A stretch of DNA of 64,000 nt from DASQGA01 sp035535315 (GTDB taxonomy: Bacteria > Actinomycetota > Thermoleophilia > Gaiellales > Gaiellaceae): positions 21,436 to 85,435 of the forward strand of contig DATLQD010000133.1 of NCBI GenBank assembly GCA_035535315.1. The letters run 5' to 3'. This document shows, in pieces, positions 16,644 to 25,001 of this stretch (the first letter of the stretch is position 1; the number at the start of each line of letters is the position of its first letter). The notes under the pieces are model-generated. The model was not told the origin of the DNA and ran no database searches. It saw only the letters and a program-made list of their open reading frames with translations. Made by a program: the position numbers and the translations under genes.

Positions 16644-17661
16644 GCGGCTCCGCCAGGCGGTCGGAGGTGAGGAGGCCTACGTCGTCGGTGGCGCCGTGCG
16701 GGACGAGCTGCTCGAGCGGCCGGTCATCGACCTCGACATCGCATGCCCGGCGCCGGCGGAAGCCGCGCGCTCGTATGCGGGCCTCGCCGGAGGCGCCGTG
16801 TTCCCCCTCTCCGACCGTCACGGCGCCTGGCGGGTGGCCTTTCGGGACGGCCGGACAGTCGACTTCACGCCGCTCCCGGACGGGATCGAGGCAGATCTCG
16901 GCACGCGCGATTTCACGATCAACGCGATCGCGATCCCCCTCGCCGGAGGAGAGCCGGTCGATCCCTTCGGCGGCCGCGACGACCTCGAGGCCGGGGTTCT
17001 CCGGGCGGTTTCGCCACAGATCTTCGCGGACGACCCGATTCGCCTCCTGCGCGCCGCCAGACTCGAAGACGAGCTCGGAGCGCGCCTCGATGAGGAGACT
17101 GAGCGTCTGGCGCGCGCTCATACGGAGCTCGTAACGAGCCCTGCCGGGGAGCGCATCCTGGGCGAGCTCATCCGTCTCTCGCTTCCAGGCTTCAGGCGGC
17201 TGGACGGTTTGGGTCTCCTCGCGCCGCTCGGAGGCTCGCTGGAAAAGCTCGATCGGGCCGAGGGCGTCGAAACCCCCGGGTTTTCTCTCATCTGTGTCTT
17301 CGGCCCTGCCCTCGACGGCTATCCCGTCTCCAACCGCCTCCGGCGCCAGGCCCGCACCGTGCTCCGGGCCGAGCGTCCGCCGGACGCATCGGCTCGCTCG
17401 CTCCACCGCTTCCGACGGGCGACGGAGCCCTGGAGCCGTGAGGCACTTGCATACCTGGGTGCGAACGACCTGTTGGCCGCGCTCGAAGAGTCGCGCGCCT
17501 CGGATCCCCCGGAGCCCCTTCTTCGGGGGGACGAGCTCGGGTTGGCGCCCGGCCCCGAGATCGGCCGGCTGCTCGAGCTGATCGCCGAGGAGCGCGCCGC
17601 CGGAACGATCTCGACGCGCGAGGACGCACTCGACCTCGTCCATCGAGATCGCAGCACGTGA
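16636..17661 (+). CDS. CCA-adding / poly(A) polymerase family nucleotidyltransferase
   Basis: 341 residues. Class II nucleotidyltransferase signature: VVGGAVRDELLERPVIDLDI with the catalytic Asp pair, RDFTINAIA, and the ERhxxExxxhhhh-like DDPIRLLRAARLEDELG. It probably repairs or adds tRNA 3' CCA ends, which fits the tRNA genes here that lack an encoded CCA. It lacks a C-terminal HD domain and is on the short side, so a divergent paralogue is possible. Overlaps alr and the methyltransferase gene. Confidence 0.82.
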   Translation: MDERLRQAVGGEEAYVVGGAVRDELLERPVIDLDIACPAPAEAARSYAGLAGGAVFPLSDRHGAWRVAFRDGRTVDFTPLPDGIEADLGTRDFTINAIAIPLAGGEPVDPFGGRDDLEAGVLRAVSPQIFADDPIRLLRAARLEDELGARLDEETERLARAHTELVTSPAGERILGELIRLSLPGFRRLDGLGLLAPLGGSLEKLDRAEGVETPGFSLICVFGPALDGYPVSNRLRRQARTVLRAERPPDASARSLHRFRRATEPWSREALAYLGANDLLAALEESRASDPPEPLLRGDELGLAPGPEIGRLLELIAEERAAGTISTREDALDLVHRDRST

Positions 17662-18428
17662 GCGGCGACGATCCACTCCGGCGCCGGTTTGCGGCGAGCG
17701 CCCCACTCATGGCCGAGCAGACCGCCAGCAATGCGGCCGAGCTCGGCGATCGCGTCGCGCGGTTCGCCGGCCTGGCCGGCACTGAGCGTGTCCTGGACGC
17801 CGGCACCGGAACCGGCACGCTGGCGGTCGGGATCGCACCGCATGCGCACGAGATCGTCGGGGTCGATCTTGTACCGGAGCTCCTCTCGGCGGCGCGACGG
17901 CTCGCGAGTGGCCAGGGGAACGTCTCCTTCGTCCAGGCCGACGTCCTCGCGTTGCCGTTCGAGCCGGAGACCTTCGACCTTGCGGCCAGCTCTCGGACGC
18001 TCCACCACGTCGCTCGGCCCGAGCTTCTGGTCTCGGAGCTCGCTCGCGTCACACGGCCGGCCGGTCGGGTCCTCCTGATCGACCAGCTGGCCTCGCCCGA
18101 CCCCCTCGAGGGCATGGCGCACGACCGGATCGAGCGTCTCCGGGATCCCTCGCACACGCGGACGCTCTCGGATCAAGACGTCCGTGGCCTGCTCGAGGCG
18201 AACTCCCTCGTTCTCAGCCGGTTCGAGACCTTTCGGGAGGAGCGTGACCTGGACCGCTTCCTTGACCTCGGCGCCTGCCACGGCGCCCCTCGGAAGGCGG
18301 TTTTCCAGGAGGTCGAGCGCCTGGTCGAGCAGGGAGACCGGGCAGGCATCGACCTGCGCCGCACGGCGGAGGGCTACGGGCTGACGGTCACCGTGGGCTT
18401 CTACCTGGCGGCGAAGCCCACCCGCTGA
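17658..18428 (+). CDS. Class I SAM-dependent methyltransferase
   Basis: 256 residues. SAM-binding motif I VLDAGTGTGTLAVGIAPH, motif II acidic residue in IVGVDLVPELLSAARRL, and VSFVQADVLALPFEPETFDL typify the UbiE/Coq5-like group. Start GTG overlaps the upstream gene by 4 nt. Located between a tRNA nucleotidyltransferase and a lipid acyltransferase. Substrate unknown; a quinone or lipid acceptor is plausible but unproven. Confidence 0.85.
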   Translation: MSGDDPLRRRFAASAPLMAEQTASNAAELGDRVARFAGLAGTERVLDAGTGTGTLAVGIAPHAHEIVGVDLVPELLSAARRLASGQGNVSFVQADVLALPFEPETFDLAASSRTLHHVARPELLVSELARVTRPAGRVLLIDQLASPDPLEGMAHDRIERLRDPSHTRTLSDQDVRGLLEANSLVLSRFETFREERDLDRFLDLGACHGAPRKAVFQEVERLVEQGDRAGIDLRRTAEGYGLTVTVGFYLAAKPTR

Positions 18429-19555
18429 TGCCCTTACTGTACGACGCCGTCGGGTTCGGGATGTGGGCGTACTCGCGCTCGGCGTTCCGGGTTCGAACGC
18501 TCGGGCGGGAGCGCCTCAATCTAGAGCCGGGCACCTTGATCGTCTGTACGCATCGCCGCGAGACGGACGTGCCGCTCGTCTGCGCCTCGATCTACTTTGG
18601 GCCGGGCGGGCTTCTGGCAGACCGCTCACGGCGGATGAGCTTTGCCGCACGGGAGGACCTGTTCGCGCAGGGATTCTTCGCGGGGTTTCCATCCGGGCTC
18701 CCGCTCTGGCTCCGGCGTCTTCTCTTCCCGGTCGGAATCGACCCTTACTTGCGGGGCCTGACGCTCTTTCCAATTCGGAGTGCGACGGTGGTTCGGCTCG
18801 AGGAGGTCTTCCGCCGGCTGCCCGAGCTTGAGCTCGCGGACGCGTTGCCGCCCGAAGACCTCGAAGCCCTGCGAAATCGTGCTCGCGAAGTGGGCCTGCC
18901 GGAGCCGCGACTCGCGAGCGAGGCCCTTCGAGGCGAGTACGCCGACCTCCTGTGGAGGTCGCACACCCGGGCCCAGCTCGACGCTCCGGCTCTCGAGCCG
19001 GTCTGGTCGCGGCGGGCCTCGGACGCCGTGCGGGACTTCCGCGAGCTCGTTGACGTCGTCTCGCGGGGGGCAGTCCTCCTGATCTTCCCCGAGGGGCGCC
19101 CTTCGCCCGACGGCGAGATCGGCCCGCTTCAGCGCGGGCTCGCGTCCCTCGTCCGGCGGGCAAGGCCGAAGGCCCTGCAACCGGTCGGCCTTGCCTACGA
19201 TCCGCTCGTTCCCGGCCGGACGCGCGCACTCGTCTCCTTCGGCGAGCCGCTCGGGCCGCCCGCAGAGGAGCTCGAGGAAGCCGTGCTCTCGGCTCTCCGC
19301 CTTGCGATGCCGCTCACCTGCGGCCCCGTGGTCGCCGCGTGGATCCGCTCGGGACGGCACGGATCGGCCGGTGCTGCGCTCGAGGCGGCGTTCGAGCGCG
19401 CGGTCGCCGAGGGTAGGAACGTCGATCCGGAGCTGCTCGATGCGGAAACGCGCAGCCGGAGGCTCCGCCTCGCGCTCGGGTACGCGGACACCTTGTCCGA
19501 CGACGACCCGGCACTCGCCTTCCTCGCGAGGGAGCTCGAGAGCGCCCGCTCCTAA
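18428..19555 (+). CDS. PlsC-like acyltransferase
   Basis: 375 residues. The acyltransferase HX4D motif appears as CTHRRETDVPL, and the acyl-acceptor motif as LLIFPEGRPSPDGEIG. An unusually long insert (about residues 110-205) separates them, so it is larger than standard 1-acyl-glycerol-3-phosphate acyltransferases. Likely transfers an acyl chain to a glycerophospholipid or related acceptor at the membrane. Starts 1 nt into the stop of the methyltransferase gene (TGATG). Confidence 0.75.
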   Translation: MPLLYDAVGFGMWAYSRSAFRVRTLGRERLNLEPGTLIVCTHRRETDVPLVCASIYFGPGGLLADRSRRMSFAAREDLFAQGFFAGFPSGLPLWLRRLLFPVGIDPYLRGLTLFPIRSATVVRLEEVFRRLPELELADALPPEDLEALRNRAREVGLPEPRLASEALRGEYADLLWRSHTRAQLDAPALEPVWSRRASDAVRDFRELVDVVSRGAVLLIFPEGRPSPDGEIGPLQRGLASLVRRARPKALQPVGLAYDPLVPGRTRALVSFGEPLGPPAEELEEAVLSALRLAMPLTCGPVVAAWIRSGRHGSAGAALEAAFERAVAEGRNVDPELLDAETRSRRLRLALGYADTLSDDDPALAFLARELESARS

Positions 19556-20538
19556 GCAGCCTCGGCGCCGCGTCCGCGGAAGAGGCGCGGAAGGGCGGGG
19601 CGAACGAGCAGCGCGCCGAGCACCGTGACGGGAAGAACGGTGAGCGCGTGCATGGTCAGGACGTAAGCGGTCGCGGTGTTCTCCGGCACGTCGATGCCCC
19701 GCGCCGCCACTAGCGTCAGGTAGTCGAAGCTGCCGATTCCCGCCGCAGTTGCGGGCACCGCCAGCGCCAGGTTTCCGATCCCCTCGAGGAGAAAATAACC
19801 GCCCGTCTCGAGTTCGAGATGAAAGGCGTGTCCGACGATCGCATACATCGCGACGTCCGCCAGCCACATCGCCACCGAGGCGCCGAACACGGCAAGCACG
19901 CGTCGCGGGTGCGTAAAGCTCCCGAGACCCTCGACGAAGTTCGATGCCGATCGCGCTACGCGCGTGTGCCACCTAGGGGGCAGACGCTTGGTTGCTCGCC
20001 AGACCACGCGTTCGGCCCGGTTCGGGTCCCGTGCGGCGAGTGCGACGAGCACGACGCCAAGCGCCGTTCCGGCCGAGAGGGCGATCCCCGTAAGTAGCAA
20101 TGCCCCTCCCTGGCCGAGGAGAATGGCCCCGAAGACGATCCAGGCTGCGAGCACGACGCCGTCGAGGAGACGCTCGGCGAACAGCGTTCCCGCGGTCACG
20201 AACGCCGGAATGCGCGCCAGCTCGCGCATCGACTCGATTCGGATCAGGTCGCCGCCCCGTGCCGGCAGGATGTTGTTGGCGCCGCGCCCCACGGACACGG
20301 AGGAGAAGAGCGCGCGCAGAGAAACGCGGTAACCGGCGCCGTCCAGAAGGATGCGCCAGCGCAAGGCCATGAAGACGACGTTCACGAGGACGAGCCCGAG
20401 CGCTCCGAGGATCGTCAGGCCGGGAAGCTCGCGGATCTGGCGCCACGCCTGCCCCAGATCCACCTCGCGGAGGAAAAGAAAGAGGAAGGCCGCGGTCGCG
20501 GCAGATCCGACCACGAGACGTATGAGCTTTCGCTTCAC
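19552..20538 (-). CDS. LPG synthase TM-domain family membrane protein
   Basis: 328 residues with about eight hydrophobic segments, matching the UPF0104/lysylphosphatidylglycerol synthase transmembrane family (flippase-like). Markers: VGRGANNILPARGGDLIRIESM and GIGNLALAVPATAAGIGSFDY. The cytoplasmic aminoacyl-transferase domain of MprF is absent, so a lipid-transport role is more likely than lipid lysinylation. A longer frame extends upstream over the PAP2 gene but is antisense. GTG 20538 follows TACCTT (20550-20545) by 6 nt. Confidence 0.8.
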   Translation of the reverse strand: MKRKLIRLVVGSAATAAFLFLFLREVDLGQAWRQIRELPGLTILGALGLVLVNVVFMALRWRILLDGAGYRVSLRALFSSVSVGRGANNILPARGGDLIRIESMRELARIPAFVTAGTLFAERLLDGVVLAAWIVFGAILLGQGGALLLTGIALSAGTALGVVLVALAARDPNRAERVVWRATKRLPPRWHTRVARSASNFVEGLGSFTHPRRVLAVFGASVAMWLADVAMYAIVGHAFHLELETGGYFLLEGIGNLALAVPATAAGIGSFDYLTLVAARGIDVPENTATAYVLTMHALTVLPVTVLGALLVRPALPRLFRGRGAEAA

Positions 20539-20589
20539 GACTTCAAGGTATCGCCTGCGTCGCCGGATAGGTGGGAGAATCCGGCGTCC

Positions 20590-21288
20590 ATGGGCGGACG
20601 GGACAGTCGGGCTCGCAGCTTCTCCGGTCGGCGCGAGGCCACGATCGGACTGGGCATGTACGCCATCTACCTGCTCGTACGGGCCGCGGTCGTGAACGAC
20701 AGCGGCCGGGCGCAGGCCCGCCGAAACGCAGAACGGATCGTGGCGGCCGAGCGAAGCCTTCGGATTCATGTCGAGCCAAAGCTCCAGCAGGTGCTGCTGC
20801 CGCGGACGCGCCTGATCGCAGTCCTGAACGTGACCTATGCAGTCGCGAACGTTGGGCTCAGCGTCGGGTGGCTCGCGCGGCTCTTCTTCCGACGCCGTCC
20901 CGAGTTCCATCGCCTGCGGCGCGCGGCCGTCTTGACGACTCTCGGTGCTCAGCCGGTCTTTCTGCTCTTCCCAACCGCCCCTCCGCGGACGCTCGACCAT
21001 TTCGTCGACACGATCGCAGAGGTGAGCGGCTTCGACCTCGACTCCGGCCTGATCGCGAAGCTCTACGACCCCATTGCCGCCATGCCATCGATCCACGTGG
21101 CTTACGCCGTGGTCACTGCGACCGGGATCGTCGAGACGAGTCGCAGCCCTCTCGCGCGGCGCCTCGCGCCCGCCTATCCGCCGCTTGTGGCGCTCACGGT
21201 GCTCGCGACCGCGAACCACTACGTCCTGGATGCAGTTGCGGGCGCGGCGCTCGGGTTCACGGGCCTGCGGCTCGCTCGCGAGCTCTAG
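20590..21288 (+). CDS. PAP2-superfamily (AUR1-like) membrane phosphatase or transferase
   Basis: 232 residues with about five membrane segments. The phosphatase signature is spread over FPTAPPR, MPSIHVAYAVVTA and ATANHYVLDAVAGAALG, matching the C2/C3 motifs of inositol-phosphorylceramide-synthase-like PAP2 proteins with two catalytic histidines and an aspartate. Expected to act on polyprenyl or phospholipid phosphates at the outer membrane face. The divergent LPG-family gene begins 51 bp away, suggesting a shared lipid theme. Shares a CTAG stop with topoisomerase IB. Confidence 0.82.
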   Translation: MGGRDSRARSFSGRREATIGLGMYAIYLLVRAAVVNDSGRAQARRNAERIVAAERSLRIHVEPKLQQVLLPRTRLIAVLNVTYAVANVGLSVGWLARLFFRRRPEFHRLRRAAVLTTLGAQPVFLLFPTAPPRTLDHFVDTIAEVSGFDLDSGLIAKLYDPIAAMPSIHVAYAVVTATGIVETSRSPLARRLAPAYPPLVALTVLATANHYVLDAVAGAALGFTGLRLAREL

Positions 21289-22331
21289 GCGACGTTTTCG
21301 ATTGCGGCCGAGTCTTCCTCCTCGAGCAGATCGAGAACGGCCTCCTCGATCGCGCCCTGTGTCGAGGGCTCCCCGAACCGGCTCTCGTCGCCCAGGCGAT
21401 CGAGGGCGCCGCCGATCGTGACCCCGTCCTCGAACCGGTCGAAAACGCGAGGGTCGATGTACGAGGCCCGGCAGACCGCGGGCGTGTTGCCGAGGTAGTG
21501 CGAGACCTCCTTGATTGCTCTCGTGACCGCGCGCTTGCGGGCCGTCGGCGTGCCGGCGGCCCGGCCGGAAACGGCGAGCCCGACGGCGGCGAGCACAGTG
21601 GCGCTCCAGGTCCGGAAGTCCTTGGCGGAGAAGTCCGCCCCCGTGACCTCCTTGATATAGGAGTTGATGTCCGCGGAGCGGACGTCGACCCAGCGGCCGT
21701 TCGGCTTGTAGGCGAGGAGCTCACGTCCGCTCCGCCTGCGCTTCAGCTCGCTGATGACTTCGCAGACGTCCGGGTCGACGAGCGACTGGACCTGCTGCTT
21801 CCCGCCTTTGGCTTCATAGTCGAATGTGATCAGCCCACCTTCGCCGACAGTCACATGGCGCTTCTGCATCGTCGCAAGGCCGTAGGTCTGATTCTGCTCG
21901 GCGTAGTCCTCGCCGCCGATCCTGAAGAAGCCCCGATCGAGGAGCCGGACGGCACAGGCGAGCACGCGCTCACGCGGCATCCCGCGGAGCTTGACGTGCT
22001 TCGCCGCGACTGTGCGCACGTGCGGGAGCGCCCGGGCGAATGCGAGCATCTCGTCGAACTTCTCCTGGTCTCGCCGCTGGCGCCACTTGTCGTGGTAGCG
22101 GTATTGCCTCCGGCCGGCGACGTCCGTACCGATCGCCTGGATGTGGCCGGTCGGGTAGGGACAGATCCAGACGTCAGCCCACGCGGGAGGAATCACGAGC
22201 TCGCGGATCCGCCGGAGCACCTCCGGGTCCTCGACGCGCCCGCCGAACTCGTCGAGGTACTCAAAGCCGCGGCCACGCCGGCGCCGGGTGATACCCGGGC
22301 CGGAGCAATTGGCTCGTCGCAGTCTCGACAT
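21285..22331 (-). CDS. DNA topoisomerase IB
   Basis: 348 residues, the poxvirus/bacterial type. The N-terminal domain shows PPAWADVWICPYPTGHIQAIG and YRYHDKWRQRRDQEKFDEM; the catalytic domain shows an Arg-Lys-Arg/His set including KDFRTWSATVLAA and the nucleophile tyrosine in CRASYIDPRVF. It relaxes supercoils through a 3'-phosphotyrosyl intermediate. ATG 22331 is preferred to the in-frame TTG 22367. It follows the SDR gene in the same direction. Confidence 0.92.
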   Translation of the reverse strand: MSRLRRANCSGPGITRRRRGRGFEYLDEFGGRVEDPEVLRRIRELVIPPAWADVWICPYPTGHIQAIGTDVAGRRQYRYHDKWRQRRDQEKFDEMLAFARALPHVRTVAAKHVKLRGMPRERVLACAVRLLDRGFFRIGGEDYAEQNQTYGLATMQKRHVTVGEGGLITFDYEAKGGKQQVQSLVDPDVCEVISELKRRRSGRELLAYKPNGRWVDVRSADINSYIKEVTGADFSAKDFRTWSATVLAAVGLAVSGRAAGTPTARKRAVTRAIKEVSHYLGNTPAVCRASYIDPRVFDRFEDGVTIGGALDRLGDESRFGEPSTQGAIEEAVLDLLEEEDSAAIENVA

Positions 22332-22373
22332 CGGCAGCGAAATGTTCCCCGCTATCGCGTGCCTCAACCCAGC

Positions 22374-23138
22374 TCATCGCTCCCGGGACCGCTTGCCCCA
22401 CCGGCCGGGCCCCCGGCGGATGCCGAGCTTGGTGACGAGCCCGGGGACGAGCCCCTCCGCGGCGGCCGCGAACCGCAAGAATCCCGGCACGAAGATCTCT
22501 ACGCGACCCCGATCCAGGGCCTCGAGGGTCGCGTCGGCCACCCGCTCGGGAGAGATCACGAGCCGGCGAGAGAGCCGTCCGGCGAGCAGCCGACCCTGCG
22601 GGAACCCCTCGGTCTCGACCGGGCCGGGATTCACGCTCAGCACGCGAATCCCGTGGGGGGCGAGTTCGGCGGCGACATTCCGTGAGAACGCGAGCTGCGC
22701 GTGCTTGGCGGCCGTATACGGCCCGTACGAGCCGACCGGAATCGCCCCAGCGATTGAGGCGACATTCACGACCGCGGCCGGGCGACCCCGCTCGAGGAGC
22801 GGTAGGAACGCCCTCACGCACCAGACACCCGCCAGGTAGTTCGTCTGGGTCACAGCTTCGATCCGCACGGCGTCGAGCTCCAGGAAGGTGCCTCCGGCGG
22901 GAATCCCGGCGCTGTTGACCAGGAGCCGGATTGCCTCGTGTCGCTCGCCGACCCGCCCGGCGAGCTCGTCGACCTGCGTCCGATCCGTGACGTCGCACGT
23001 CTCGAACTCGCCCTCGATCTCTGCCGCAACGGCCTCTAGCCGCTTCCGCCTCCGAGCGACGAGAATGCAGCGCCATCCCCGATCGGCCAGGCGCCGCCCG
23101 AGGGCGGCGCCGATACCGCTCGATCCACCCGTGATCAC
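22374..23138 (-). CDS. Short-chain dehydrogenase/reductase
   Basis: 254 residues. Cofactor motif ITGGSSGIGAALGRRLADRG, NSAG motif LLVNSAGIPAGG, catalytic Ser in NVASIAGAIPVG and YxxxK in YGPYTAAKHAQ. The SDR fold is complete but the annotated GTG sits inside the first strand. An ATT at 23150, six bases after TACGCT (23162-23157), would restore MPVAVITGG and may be the true start. Substrate unknown. Confidence 0.85.
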   Translation of the reverse strand: MITGGSSGIGAALGRRLADRGWRCILVARRRKRLEAVAAEIEGEFETCDVTDRTQVDELAGRVGERHEAIRLLVNSAGIPAGGTFLELDAVRIEAVTQTNYLAGVWCVRAFLPLLERGRPAAVVNVASIAGAIPVGSYGPYTAAKHAQLAFSRNVAAELAPHGIRVLSVNPGPVETEGFPQGRLLAGRLSRRLVISPERVADATLEALDRGRVEIFVPGFLRFAAAAEGLVPGLVTKLGIRRGPGRWGKRSRER

Positions 23139-23156
23139 CGCGACCGGAATGCGCGA

Positions 23157-23166
23157 AGCGTAGACT
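23157..23166. promoter_or_regulatory. Overlapping divergent -10 hexamers of SDR and fabI
   Basis: TAGACT (23161-23166, plus) ends 8 nt before the fabI GTG. TACGCT (23162-23157, minus) ends 6 nt before an ATT that is in frame with the SDR gene. The two hexamers share 2 bp. Confidence 0.5.
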
Positions 23167-23174
23167 GCGGCGCC

Positions 23175-23954
23175 GTGACTCAGGACTTCCAGGGGAAGCG
23201 GGGACTCGTCCTCGGCGTCGCGAACCGCCGCTCGATTGCGTGGGCAATCGCCCAGCGACTGGCGGCCGGCGGCGCGCAGCTCGCCTTCACCTTTCAGGGT
23301 GAGCGCATCGAGAAAGGCGTGCGCGAGCTCGCCGATTCAGTCGGGAGCCCGCTCGTGACGGAGTGCGACGTTCGCTCGGACGATGAGGTCGCACGCGTCC
23401 TCGGCGAGGTCGGCGACACCTTCGGCGGGGAGCTCGATCTCCTCGTCCACTCGGTGGCCTTCGCCGACGCGCGCGATCTCGAGGGACGCTTCACCGACAC
23501 CCCGCGCGACCGCTTTTGGCTTGCGCTCGACGTCTCGGCCTACTCGCTCGTGGCTGCCGCCCGCGCCGCTGAGCCGCTCATGGAGGCGGCGGGAGGCGGG
23601 TCGATCCTGACCATGACGTACCTCGGCGGCGAGCGGGCCGTGCCGCACTACAACGTCATGGGCGTCGCGAAGGCTGCTCTGAACGCCTCGGTTCGCTACC
23701 TGGCCTGGGAGCTCGGCGAGAAGCAGATCCGCGTGAATGCCGTCTCGGCGGGCCCGGTACGGACCCTGTCTGCGCGGTCGATCGCAGGCTTCCCGACCAT
23801 GGAGGCGATCGTCGAGGAGCGCTCTCCGCTCCGCCGGAACATCGAGGCGGACGACGTGGGCTCCGCGGCGGCCTACCTCCTCTCAGACGAGGCCAAGAAC
23901 GTCAGCGGGACGACGCTCTATGTCGACGGCGGCTACCACGCCATGGGCATGTAG
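23175..23954 (+). CDS. fabI: Enoyl-[acyl-carrier-protein] reductase (FabI/InhA type)
   Basis: Final reduction of each fatty-acid elongation cycle, NADH-dependent. 259 residues. FabI hallmarks: GLVLGVANRRSIAWAIAQ for the cofactor, DLLVHSVAFA, and the catalytic Y-x6-K as HYNVMGVAKAAL, plus AGPVRTLSARSIAGF (substrate loop) and LYVDGGYHAMGM at the end. GTG start with no Shine-Dalgarno. Confidence 0.95.
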   Translation: MTQDFQGKRGLVLGVANRRSIAWAIAQRLAAGGAQLAFTFQGERIEKGVRELADSVGSPLVTECDVRSDDEVARVLGEVGDTFGGELDLLVHSVAFADARDLEGRFTDTPRDRFWLALDVSAYSLVAAARAAEPLMEAAGGGSILTMTYLGGERAVPHYNVMGVAKAALNASVRYLAWELGEKQIRVNAVSAGPVRTLSARSIAGFPTMEAIVEERSPLRRNIEADDVGSAAAYLLSDEAKNVSGTTLYVDGGYHAMGM

Positions 23955-23974
23955 CCGAGCGCAAGCGCGGGCCG

Positions 23975-24931
23975 TTACTCCCAGCCGTCGCCGGAGTCCG
24001 CGAGGAGCGGCGAAGCCGGCATGCTCTGCTCGCGGCTCCGCAGCATCCCTTGTACCTGACCCACGTAGGTGGACAGCTCCGACTCCTTCTGGGTGAGCCT
24101 CTCGTCGAGGACACGTAGGCGGGACTCCTCGTTTGCGAGCCTGTCTTCGCGAGCCTGCGTGTCGGCTTCGAGTCGCGCGAACCGTTCATCCAACTCGGCC
24201 TCGCGTGTGTCGAGATCCGTCAGCCGGTCACGGACTGTCTCCTCGGCGTGGGAGAGACGCCGCTCCTGATTTTCCGCGTGCGACCGGGCCGACTCGGCAA
24301 ATGTCTCCGCGTTCGCCGCCTCTGCCTCGCGCTCCCGCAGCGCCGACTCGCGCCGCTCCAGCAGGGCGGCCAGCGCTTCGACGTCCTCGCGCCGAGCCTT
24401 GAAGTCTTCGATCTGTTGAGCTGCGGCCTCGCGCGCTCGCACGTCTTCCTCCCGGCGAGCCACCGCTTCCTCGCGCTCGGAGAGCTCCCGCGTCCTCGCG
24501 TCGAGCTCGGAGGTGAGCCGCGATCGCTCGTCTTCGCGTTCTCTGAGTAACTCGAGCTCTCGGACGAACCGGTCGAGCTCGTAGCGGTCAGCCTCCTGCG
24601 TCGCGACTTGCTCGCGGAGGAGCGCGATCTCTTGCCCCTGCTCCCGGACCTCGCGCTGCGTGTCGGCGATCTGGTCGTCACTCCGGGCCAGCTCTGCGAG
24701 CAGCCTGTCGATCTCGTCCGGATCAGAACGGTCGGAATCGGCTCCGAGCGCACCGAGGCGTATTTCCAGCTGCTGGGCGCGCGCTTCTGCAGCTTCGACC
24801 TGCTCCGTGCGCGCATCGAGGGTCGAAAGTAGCTCGGCGAGCTGCTCGTGGCGCTGATCCGCCATGTCGTCGACGATCTCGCTCGCATTTCGGAGGAAGA
24901 AATCCTCCATCCGATCCCAGAACTTGAGCAT
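23975..24931 (-). CDS. Long coiled-coil protein of unknown function
   Basis: 318 residues, nearly all predicted coiled coil: heptad-rich stretches such as LLSTLDARTEQVEAAEARAQ and ERRESALREREAEAANAETF run from residue 30 to 300. No enzyme or membrane motif. The first 20 residues (MLKFWDRMEDFFLRNASE) could be an amphipathic targeting helix. Such proteins often scaffold cell-division or envelope structures, but no function can be assigned. Convergent with fabI, 20 bp apart. Confidence 0.75.
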   Translation of the reverse strand: MLKFWDRMEDFFLRNASEIVDDMADQRHEQLAELLSTLDARTEQVEAAEARAQQLEIRLGALGADSDRSDPDEIDRLLAELARSDDQIADTQREVREQGQEIALLREQVATQEADRYELDRFVRELELLREREDERSRLTSELDARTRELSEREEAVARREEDVRAREAAAQQIEDFKARREDVEALAALLERRESALREREAEAANAETFAESARSHAENQERRLSHAEETVRDRLTDLDTREAELDERFARLEADTQAREDRLANEESRLRVLDERLTQKESELSTYVGQVQGMLRSREQSMPASPLLADSGDGWE

Positions 24932-25001
24932 GTCCGGCGCTCATCGGCACCTGCCGAGCCAGGCTGAACCTCAATGCAAGGGAAATACAGACAAAGGCAT
25001 G

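Noticed and set aside
20571..22685. A 704-codon forward frame across PAP2, topoisomerase and SDR genes
   Set aside because: Overlaps three recognisable genes and shows no motif of its own.
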